From contig JARUPZ010000024.1 in NCBI GenBank assembly GCA_031213475.1, positions 5,426,038 through 5,490,037 of the forward strand: DNA of 64,000 nt, read 5' to 3'. Under the pieces are notes generated by a model. It was not told where the DNA came from. It was given only the letters and a program-made list of their open reading frames with translations, and did no database searches. The position numbers were made by a program, and so were the translations under genes. Below, piece after piece: positions 61,301 through 64,000 of this stretch (positions within the stretch are counted from its first letter, which is position 1; the number at the start of each line of letters is the position of its first letter). This DNA comes from Nereocystis luetkeana. Its lineage: Eukaryota > Sar > Phaeophyceae > Laminariales > Laminariaceae.

Positions 61301-61573
61301 GCAACAGGGATCGCACACCTTGTTGTGTCGGAATATCTCCCCGAGCATCGTCGAGCCCGATCTCGCCTGCGCTACGATCACAACTCCCACCGGGGACGTA
61401 ACGTTTCCAGCCGCGGTAGACGAAGAAGAGCCATCCCGCAGCATCAACGGGGGGATGTCGCTCGCCACTGCTGTCAGCATCGAGGACAGCGAGGACAGTA
61501 GCAGCGGCAGCAGCAACGTACCCGGACGAAAATGGGCCAACGGCAGCCTGGTGGTGCTAGCGCATGCCCCCAT
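30294..61573 (-). CDS. carbohydrate-type sulfotransferase gene, six exons over 31 kb
   Basis: Exons on the minus strand: 61573-61319, 47343-47237, 43962-43789, 38196-37966, 35106-35050 and 31317-30294. All joins are GT-AG and the phases agree (0, 2, 2, 2, 2), giving about 615 residues. The order of motifs is that of PAPS-dependent sulfotransferases. The 5'-phosphosulfate loop VVIVAQARSGSTMLGEIF lies at about residues 64-81, DVLYLYEPCR at 86-95, the 3'-phosphate block HLVRDPRAVVRS at about 206-217, and YMIVRYEDF at 276-284. A C-terminal helix near DQWKKQMPERH closes the fold. Residues 19-38 form a hydrophobic anchor, as in Golgi type II enzymes, so it probably sulfates a glycan in the secretory pathway. 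The acceptor is unknown. About 240 low-complexity residues are inserted between ..TWVAKNTKI.. and the C-terminal helix, so it is longer than the usual 350-500 residues. The true N terminus may lie further upstream. Confidence 0.85.
31570..31905 (+). other. unrecognised open frame, probably element-derived
   Basis: A frame of 100 codons contains YVLQNALDRENKRIMRNF and GKMNKNKYMSVAGKYKD. Its end overlaps a block (31846-31900) shared with 7086-7140. It lies in the last sulfotransferase intron on the opposite strand. I cannot name the family. Confidence 0.35.
32060..32195 (+). mobile_element. family D repeat, 5' truncated
   Basis: Starts at CAAGCAATGTCTGCCTGGTC and ends in poly(C). A second worn fragment with poly(C) lies at 32196-32282. 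Confidence 0.6.
33590..33740 (+). repeat. 52-base tandem repeat
   Basis: Nearly three copies of a unit with GACGGGTGAATACACTTTTG, TCCGAGGAACTTTCCTGGGG and CTACCCGCTA. The copies are almost identical, so it is recent. Confidence 0.9.
33900..34003 (-). mobile_element. family A MITE
   Basis: Full copy, TTACGCGGGGTCATATT to ATGGTCCCTCGTAA. Confidence 0.75.
34067..34172. mobile_element. family B MITE, decayed right half
   Basis: GGACTGCACTCCCGTTTCGG at left. The right end keeps AGTCCTGAAAGAGTTAA. Confidence 0.5.
34420..34462 (+). repeat. interstitial telomere-type tract, worn
   Basis: CCCTAGCCCTAACCC and CCCCTAACCCTGACC variants. Confidence 0.6.
34646..34758 (+). mobile_element. family A MITE
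   Basis: Full length, with the leftmost bases altered (ACAGGGGGCCATAGTAAAT) and the right end CCATGGTCCCCCGTA. Confidence 0.75.
35050..35106 (-). CDS. sulfotransferase gene, 57-base micro-exon
   Basis: Acceptor CACGTAACAG before 35106, donor GACAG|GTGATG after 35050. It gives ICGTYRQQLVMSETLSDD. One base at its start completes His and two at its end start Arg, so it joins LAK-H-ICGTY.. to ..SDD-R-YMIVRYEDF with no frame break. This exon has no gene-sized open frame of its own and was found by phase and motif. Confidence 0.75.
35952..36000 (+). repeat. interstitial telomere-type tract, worn
   Basis: CCTAACGCTAACCCTAATG and GCTAACCCCAACCCC variants. Confidence 0.55.
36288..36384. mobile_element. 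family B MITE
   Basis: TTAACCCTTTTAGAACCGCA to GCAGTTCTGAAAGGGTTAA. Confidence 0.8.
36447..36536. mobile_element. family B MITE
   Basis: TAACTATTTTAGGACTGCAG to CTGCAGTCCTAAATTGGTT, a shorter subtype. Confidence 0.65.
36872..36963 (+). repeat. 45-base tandem duplication
   Basis: Two copies of TTGTACCTTCAAGCTACACG with CCCGGAGCTACTGCCGCAC. Confidence 0.85.
37347..37460. mobile_element. family B MITE, variant centre
   Basis: TTAACCCCCTTGGAACTCCA to TGCAGTCCTAAAAGGGCTAA. Confidence 0.7.
37583..37675 (+). mobile_element. family A MITE, right end lost
   Basis: Good left inverted repeat and core. It stops after GGTCCTATTTACTAC without the CCCCCGTAA end. Confidence 0.6.
37784..37888 (+). mobile_element. 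family A MITE
   Basis: Full copy, TTGCGGGGGACCATAG to TTCCTTCGTAA. It lies just past the end of the 37966-38196 exon, in the intron. Confidence 0.75.
37966..38196 (-). CDS. sulfotransferase gene, exon with 3'-phosphate binding motif
   Basis: Acceptor CACAATGTAG before 38196, donor AAGCA|GTGAGA after 37966, 231 bases. It contains MVVKVIRTRVG, then FLHLVRDPRAVVRSELG, where the Arg and Ser residues suit 3'-phosphate binding. It ends AERAHRTLAK. Confidence 0.85.
38215..38478 (-). mobile_element. family D repeat with poly(C) end
   Basis: Reverse orientation: poly(G) at 38221-38260, then GACCATAGACCCTTGCACCC and the rest of the family. Confidence 0.65.
38812..39064 (+). mobile_element. family C element
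   Basis: Terminal inverted repeat TTACGATAGAGGT at left and ACCTCTATCGTAGAACG at right. Inside are GCACATTTCC and GAGGAGCCTCAGAAAAA. Confidence 0.7.
39540..39655 (+). mobile_element. tRNA-derived SINE-like repeat
   Basis: ACAGCTCGGTAGGTAACACC resembles a tRNA A box, and GCACGAGTCCGAATCTCAC about 30 bases later resembles a B box. The upstream part GGCTGGGTGGTCAATCGAT is shared with 39830-39900. Confidence 0.5.
39830..39915 (+). mobile_element. tRNA-derived SINE-like repeat, truncated
   Basis: TCGGGTAATCGATCGATCG then ACAGCTCAGTAGGTGACACC, as in the copy 250 bases upstream. No B box is left. Confidence 0.45.
39917..39975 (+). repeat. (TTTG)n array
   Basis: TTTG units with a few TGCT variants. 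Confidence 0.9.
41353..41458 (-). mobile_element. family A MITE
   Basis: Full copy with TA on both sides, TTACGGGGGGGCCATAG to GGTCCCTCGTAA. Confidence 0.8.
41525..41753 (+). mobile_element. family C element
   Basis: Starts TTCTACGATAAAGGTAGCAC and carries the family interior. Its right end runs into an inverted copy. Confidence 0.6.
41741..41984 (-). mobile_element. family C element, inverted copy
   Basis: Reverse orientation, ending GTGCTACCTCTATCGTAGAA. It stands tail-to-tail with the previous copy, sharing GCGTTCTACGACAG. A third fragment follows to about 42055. Confidence 0.6.
42282..42450 (+). mobile_element. tRNA-derived SINE-like fragments
   Basis: Two partial copies around a poly(G) run: CCCTGGGCTGGTTAAATCC at 42287, and CCTTGGCTGGGTTGTCG with ACCGGTAGGTGATACCTTC at 42370-42435. 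Confidence 0.4.
42860..42961. mobile_element. family B MITE
   Basis: TTTCAGAACCGCAGTTTCG to CAGTCCTGAAAGGGTTAA, diverged. Confidence 0.6.
43240..43530 (+). repeat. CTTACTAATAGTGCTAAC minisatellite
   Basis: Short units on both sides of the family A MITE at 43357-43462. Confidence 0.75.
43357..43462 (-). mobile_element. family A MITE inside a minisatellite
   Basis: Full copy inserted in an array of CTTACTAATAGTGCTAAC-like units (about 43240-43530), which continues on both sides. Confidence 0.75.
43789..43962 (-). CDS. sulfotransferase gene, helical middle exon
   Basis: Acceptor TTCATTTTAG before 43962, donor AGCAA|GTAAGC after 43789, 174 bases, phase 2 at both ends. It starts ICRCEFTLRDTDRLARDA and ends HDTAMETCKKSK. 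It has no catalytic motif. The assignment rests on phase, order and a Cys/basic pattern typical of this part of the family. Confidence 0.75.
44010..44278 (-). mobile_element. family D repeat
   Basis: Reverse orientation, G-rich end at 44010-44060, then CATGCATGGCCGTAG, and the head GTAAGGACCGCTTTCTGAGG near 44260. Confidence 0.6.
44416..44728 (+). repeat. tandem repeat, about 100-bp unit
   Basis: Three to four copies of a unit with AGCCAGATAATCTC, ATAATAATACTGG and CACGGTGGCCA. Confidence 0.8.
45262..45345 (-). mobile_element. tRNA-like sequence (SINE head)
   Basis: Minus strand: CTTACCAAATGGGTTGCGG (A-box-like) and GGTCGTGAGTTTGAATGCCA (B-box-like) at tRNA spacing. The adjoining block near 45340-45400 is repeated at 45045-45120. 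Stems are not complete, so this is not called a tRNA gene. Confidence 0.4.
46624..46726 (+). mobile_element. family A MITE
   Basis: Core and right end are clear. The left end is cut to GGGACCATAGTAAATAGG. Confidence 0.7.
46787..46899 (-). mobile_element. family A MITE carrying a CCAGGTA insertion
   Basis: Full copy. Compared with 6751-6858 it reads AACCTA-CCAGGTA-TATATTTAG, a clean 7-base insertion after a TA. Confidence 0.75.
47237..47343 (-). CDS. sulfotransferase gene, exon with YLYEP motif
   Basis: Acceptor GTTCCGCAG before 47343, donor AGAG|GTAAGC after 47237, 107 bases, ending in phase 2. It starts DVLYLYEPCRSRGKRG. It follows FRHNK of the previous exon exactly as FYLFEP follows the PAPS loop in animal CHST enzymes. 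A poly(C) run lies just upstream of the acceptor. Confidence 0.85.
47928..48025. mobile_element. family B MITE
   Basis: TTAACCTCTTTAGAACCGCA to GCGGTTCTAAAAGGGTTAA, one of the best copies. Confidence 0.8.
48384..48488 (+). mobile_element. family A MITE
   Basis: Full copy, TTACGGGGGACCATAG to ATCCCCCGTAA, TA on both sides. Confidence 0.8.
49107..49222 (+). mobile_element. family A MITE
   Basis: Core clear, left end altered (CACGAGAGACCATAGC), right end CCCCCCCGTAA. Confidence 0.7.
49966..50059. mobile_element. family B MITE
   Basis: CCCCTTCTAGAACCACAGTC to GCGATTCTAAAGGGGTTAA. Confidence 0.75.
50117..50152. mobile_element. family B MITE, left half of a split copy
   Basis: CCCCTTTAGGTCTGCGGTCC up to GGGGACAAA, then broken by the insertion at 50153-50885. 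Confidence 0.65.
50153..50885. mobile_element. LTR-like insertion inside a family B MITE
   Basis: About 733 bases starting TGTTGCAGCGC and ending CTGTAACA split a family B copy into halves at 50117-50152 and 50886-50947. CAAA stands on both sides as a target duplication. TG..CA ends and a 4-base duplication suit a solo LTR or small LTR-derived element. The start motif recurs inside it at about 50317. No coding domain is seen. Confidence 0.5.
50886..50947. mobile_element. family B MITE, right half of a split copy
   Basis: CAAACCACCTAGAATTAGAG and GTCCCCAGAACGGGACTGC to AAAGGGTTAAG. It completes the half at 50117-50152. Confidence 0.65.
50977..51083 (+). mobile_element. family A MITE
   Basis: TTCGGGGGGTCATAGTAAAT to TATGGCCCCCCGTGG. 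It lies 30 bases after the right half of the split family B copy. Confidence 0.7.
52044..52340 (+). mobile_element. LTR-like repeat, copy 1
   Basis: About 300 bases similar to 52505-52800. Shared blocks include TTGAAATACCTT, TCTCCTTCGTGGC and GGAATAAAG, which is a polyadenylation-like signal. It looks like a solo LTR or short LTR-derived element. The age is moderate, as the copies have diverged clearly. Confidence 0.4.
52505..52800 (+). mobile_element. LTR-like repeat, copy 2
   Basis: Direct repeat of 52044-52340, with a TATA-like GTATATAAGA, then TCTCCTTCGTGGCC and GGAATAAAGG. The internal order (TATA-like, then AATAAA) is that of an LTR. No coding part lies between the two copies. Confidence 0.4.
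56917..57172 (+). mobile_element. family D repeat with poly(C) end
   Basis: CATTGAAGCTGTCATCCGTA at the head and GAGTACACCCCCC at the end, with poly(C) of about 20. Confidence 0.65.
57461..57673 (-). mobile_element. family C element
   Basis: Reverse orientation, GAGGCTCCCCACTCGAGGAG near its start and GCTACCTCTATCGTAGAACG at its end. Confidence 0.6.
57768..57960 (+). mobile_element. family F repeat
   Basis: Second copy: GCACAATGTGGACGTAAA, GCGTACCGAAGTGAGA and TTGTCTCCACAAGG, with poly(C) before and poly(G) after. Confidence 0.45.
59111..59353 (+). mobile_element. family C element
   Basis: Best copy: CGTTCTACGATAGAGGT at left, mirrored by ACCTCTATCTATCGTAGAACG at right (four extra bases). 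About 243 bases. Confidence 0.7.
59499..59612 (-). mobile_element. family A MITE, decayed, with a CCAGGGTA insertion
   Basis: The family core is recognisable. Near the right end it reads GGTCCTA-CCAGGGTA-CTTACTATGG, where other copies have GGTCCTATTTACTATGG. Confidence 0.6.
59652..59680. repeat. perfect short hairpin
   Basis: TAGACCACTCAGCC faces GGCTGAGTGGTCTA with only a few bases between, directly at the left end of a family A MITE. Confidence 0.75.
59680..59797 (+). mobile_element. family A MITE
   Basis: TTACGGGGGGCTGTCCATAG to GATCCCCCGCAA. It directly follows a perfect 27-base hairpin. Confidence 0.7.
60608..60713. mobile_element. family B MITE, variant centre
   Basis: TTAACCCTTTTAGAACTTCA to TGCGGTCCTAAAAGGGGCAA. 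Confidence 0.75.
60829..60950 (-). mobile_element. family A MITE with two CCTGGTA insertions
   Basis: Full copy. Against 6751-6858 it carries CCTGGTA at 60851-60857 (TTAATA-CCTGGTA-GGGCC) and at 60884-60890 (AACCTA-CCTGGTA-TATATTT). Each insertion follows a TA and ends in TA. Confidence 0.8.
60936..61150 (+). repeat. tandem duplication with a MITE end
   Basis: GTACATGCACGTACTTAC, CCGTTCCATTG, a T run and TTCATGTAGAAG occur twice about 110 bases apart, with part of the family A copy at 60829-60950. Confidence 0.8.
61036..61069 (-). mobile_element. family A MITE end, duplicated
   Basis: Only TTCCTATTTTTTACTATG and GGTCCCCCGTAA remain. It arose with a tandem duplication of the neighbouring 110 bases. 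Confidence 0.55.
61319..61573 (-). CDS. sulfotransferase gene, exon with anchor and PAPS loop
   Basis: ATG at 61573, donor AAG|GTGTGC after 61319, 85 codons, phase 0. It starts MGACASTTRLPLAHF, followed by a Leu/Ser-rich hydrophobic segment, then the PAPS loop. The frame is also open for 23 codons above the ATG (LWYPWTALHTPDTYYY...), back to a good acceptor at about 61643 with a long pyrimidine tract. The exon may therefore be internal and the ATG not the real start. Confidence 0.8.
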
Positions 61574-62243
61574 CCCTATGATCCAACCCAGTGCGTAGTA
61601 GTAGGTGTCCGGGGTGTGCAGGGCGGTCCAGGGGTACCATAAGCTACGTACGAGGCCAGTAAAAACCGCAAAAAAAAGCCTGCTGCTAAAAATGATGCCG
61701 GTTGATGATGCTGTTTGATGATGCTCTCCTTTCGCGCCCTCCTTGTTGTACTCTCGTGCTTTTGTTGCAGAGTTTCGCGAGATGAACCGGGGGTGGGAGG
61801 GTGCTCGACACGAGATGACGGAACGACCTACATTGTAACAGCAAGCTAGCTGTATAGTACAAGAACCCTTCCCACGGTCAAAATGAAGAACAAACCAGTA
61901 CGAGTGCCATATATAATACCTGGTATGGGACTTCTGGAGGAAAATTCGAGAATAATTGACGCTATCTTATTTTTTTCGTACATTTTACTTGCTTTTAGAA
62001 TACCCCGCCCTCGCCTGAGTCTCGCAAAATTTAATGGGTATTAATAGTATACAACGGTGTCGGGATTTCTTGTTTCGTTTGTGTGCGACGTACCTCTCCT
62101 GGATGAACTTAAAAAACTCTCCTCCTCTGCTCCCAAGCAAGAAAGGGTTTCAACAGATAGATAGATACTGAACGAAGAGGGCGGAGATGATGATGGTGGT
62201 GGTTTATATGAGCAGTGAAGCTCAACTGCCCCGTCCCCTGATG

Positions 62244-62244
62244 G

Positions 62245-62280
<36 letters not shown>

Positions 62281-62282
62281 CC
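62244..62282 (+). repeat. (GTT)n array
   Basis: About 12 units upstream of the sulfotransferase start, similar to the GTT run inside its last exon. Confidence 0.9.
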
Positions 62283-62479
62283 CTGCTGCAGCTCACTGCC
62301 GTGCGTTGTCGTTGTGTGAATATCCTATACAACACCTACCTGCTGCTTAAAAATGGGTGTGTGTGTGTTCTTTACACTGCACATACTTCATAAACCGCTA
62401 TTTCTACCTGGCGACATCCAACACAACAACCAGTACGTGTCCGCCGCACCGATTCCTCAGTCAGTCCCTGGAGAGTTAC

Positions 62480-62700
62480 ACAACAAGCTCTGAGGCTACA
62501 AAACTACGACAAAGAGATAGACGGCAGTTAGTTGTACTACTGGTGTTGCCCTCGATGAAATGCACTCGAGCGCGCTCTTCTCTGTTTGTTTGCTTGTCCT
62601 TCTTTTTTTGTGAAGTCGCAGTTGGAGTTGGTGCGAGTGCGGAGGAAGACCAGTCGGTACCGGCACAGACGGCACCCCAGAAGGCCGGGTTTGGCCCAGA
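62480..62700 (-). CDS. weak candidate exon
   Basis: Acceptor GACGTTCAG before 62700, an open frame starting SGPNPAFWGAVCAGTDW, and a possible donor GT|GTAACT after 62480 in phase 2. That phase would fit the open extension of the exon at 61643-61319. The second half looks less like protein. The plus strand also shows a pyrimidine tract and acceptor at about 62615. Confidence 0.2.
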
Positions 62701-62891
62701 CTGAACGTCTGTTTTTTTTTTCCCTTGGAAAACGAAGAACATAAGGCCCGCGCTTCGCGCTCGCGCGCCTCATTGTAGAATACGTGACTATATTACGGGA
62801 CAGAGAGGTATTCCAGTACAGCAGTACGATAGGGCGGCGGGAGCAGGACGCCCACCCACCCCCCAACAGCCATCAATAGGTTGTGGTTTAC

Positions 62892-63038
62892 CTGGTCCAT
62901 ACGGCGATAGTGTACACACTGGAAAGCACGTCTGCCGATATATGTATATCGCAGAATGTCTCCCCTCGCCTCTAAGCAAAGCTCACGGCCCATGGCTCCG
63001 GTTCCGAGCGGCGATGGAAGCCGGACCCCTGCCCGTTC
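62892..63038 (-). CDS. possible upstream exon of the sulfotransferase gene or a separate gene
   Basis: On the minus strand, acceptor CGTACGTAG, 49 open codons, and donor CAG|GTAAAC. It reads ARGDILRYTYIGRRAFQC in the middle. The plus strand holds a competing 46-codon frame (62956-63096, MSPLASKQSSRPMAPVPS). I do not recognise either. Confidence 0.3.
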
Positions 63039-63445
63039 CTACGTACGGAAAGACACACACTCCTTGTACGAAGCATGCTATCATAGCTTCATGTAGAGTC
63101 CAGGCGGTGGTGGATCATTAGGTTCAGCTTGCAAGAAATAACATTGAGCAGGTATTTATTTTTCTGAAATTGTGGAGCCCACTTTTTTTCTCCCCCCCTT
63201 CTACGAACGCTCTTCTACTGTACTAGGTATCACATACACCCCCCACACGCTGCTTTTCTTTCTATGCGAACAGCCACATGGACGCCTCAACGGAAGCCTT
63301 CAGCAAAGCTTTCTGCGAGGAAAAGCGTCGTCCAGGCTATATTGTGACGAGCCCACCGCATGAAAACTCTCTAGGCATTTTGCAGCAGGCGTCGACGGTC
63401 TCGCGCCACGACACAGAGATATACTGCAGTCAGTTAATAATAGTA

Positions 63446-63547
63446 TTACGGGGGGCCATATTAAATAGGACCTACGGCACACACAAAAACATCCATATTT
63501 CGTTATTTTTACGAACAATATTTGCTATTTACTATGGTCCACCGAAA
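63446..63547 (-). mobile_element. family A MITE
   Basis: TTACGGGGGGCCATATT to TATGGTCCACCGAAA, with the family core inside. Confidence 0.75.
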
Positions 63548-63557
63548 TGGTATGATG

Positions 63558-63790
63558 CCTTTCGGAACTGCAGTCCCGTTTCGGGGACAAACCACAAAAT
63601 TTCGAGGTGTCAATACTACGGGGGACCATACTATACCAGTCCTACTGGTAGTAAATATTACCAAAAATACTGTGAGTCACAATAGCAAAATATATACATA
63701 CCTGGTAGGTTTGAGTGTGTACGGTAGGTCCTATTCAATATGGTCCCCCGTAATTGTTCGTCTCCGACACGGGACTGCAGTCGTCCTAAT
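63558..63790. mobile_element. family B MITE split by a family A MITE
   Basis: Left half 63558-63613 (GGAACTGCAGTCCCGTTTCG) and right half 63756-63790 (GACACGGGACTGCAGTCGTC) flank the family A copy at 63616-63753. Confidence 0.6.
63616..63753 (+). mobile_element. family A MITE nested in a family B MITE
   Basis: Ends CTACGGGGGACCATA and ATGGTCCCCCGTAA. It carries extra bases with CCTGGTA (63701-63707) and an insertion near 63630-63650 that is itself an inverted repeat (ACCAGTCCTACTGGT). Family B halves flank it. Confidence 0.7.
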
Positions 63791-64000
63791 GATCTCATCG
63801 TACTGGATACGACACAGGCACGACGTACACATTCTCGCCGAGCTATATACTGCTGTATACCTGGTGTATACATGCCGCGTAAATAAGGCGAAACGCAGAA
63901 TGAAGAAAGAAAGCAGTCGGTACAGCAGAGACGAGGTGCTACGACGACAGAGTTACAGGTGTTTTTGCCCCCAGAACAAATGTGACTATTTTAATGCATG

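Larger units (their letters stand above)
47344..61318. other. first sulfotransferase intron, about 14 kb
   Basis: It holds ten or more MITE copies, the LTR-like insertions, family D and F copies and 13 TACCWGGTA words. Open frames at 48475-48852, 49333-49734 and 47521-47931 have mixed composition and I recognise no family, so they are not called genes. Confidence 0.6.

Overview
The window is nuclear DNA of a eukaryote with long introns. It holds two large split genes, both on the minus strand, set in a dense field of small repeats. Exons are GC-rich with GT-AG introns and code for Ala/Gly/Ser/Asn-rich linkers. The predicted mTERF protein starts with a hydrophobic segment followed by an AGF-YP block, like the ASAFAP-type plastid targeting of secondary plastids. 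The other gene is a carbohydrate-type sulfotransferase, and a Copia-type fossil and CCCTAA tracts are present. Together these suggest a photosynthetic stramenopile, perhaps a brown alga. That is inference, not proof.

Layout. 1-4,700: intergenic repeats downstream of the first gene. 4,772-20,626 (minus): an mTERF-family gene. I place eight coding exons, every placed junction in phase 0, and one or two short exons are probably unfound. Its introns hold a GGGTC/GGTTC pentanucleotide array, a TAGG array, a 70-bp minisatellite and MITEs. 18,705-18,788: a possible alternative first exon. 20,627-30,290: a 370-bp foldback element, a CCATGG-rich minisatellite and a decayed Copia element. 30,294-61,573 (minus, perhaps reaching beyond 63 kb): the sulfotransferase gene. 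Six exons join with matching phases into about 615 residues, and the first intron is about 14 kb. 61,600-64,000: possible further upstream exons, plus nested MITEs.

Repeats. Family A is about 108 bp with terminal inverted repeats and TA flanks (more than 25 copies). Family B is about 97 bp and palindromic (17 copies). Family C is about 240 bp with a 17-bp inverted repeat. Family D has a poly(C) end. There are also tRNA-derived SINE-like pieces, two LTR-like repeats, an LTR-like insertion inside a family B copy, and many poly(C)/poly(G) runs.

The most unusual signal is the nonamer TACC(A/T)GGTA. I count at least 29 copies, against about 0.5 expected by chance. Inside MITE copies it appears as a clean 7-bp insertion at a TA. 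It looks like the footprint of a TA-targeting transposon that leaves five bases behind.

The two genes show no functional link. One probably acts on organelle nucleic acid, the other on carbohydrate sulfation in the secretory pathway.
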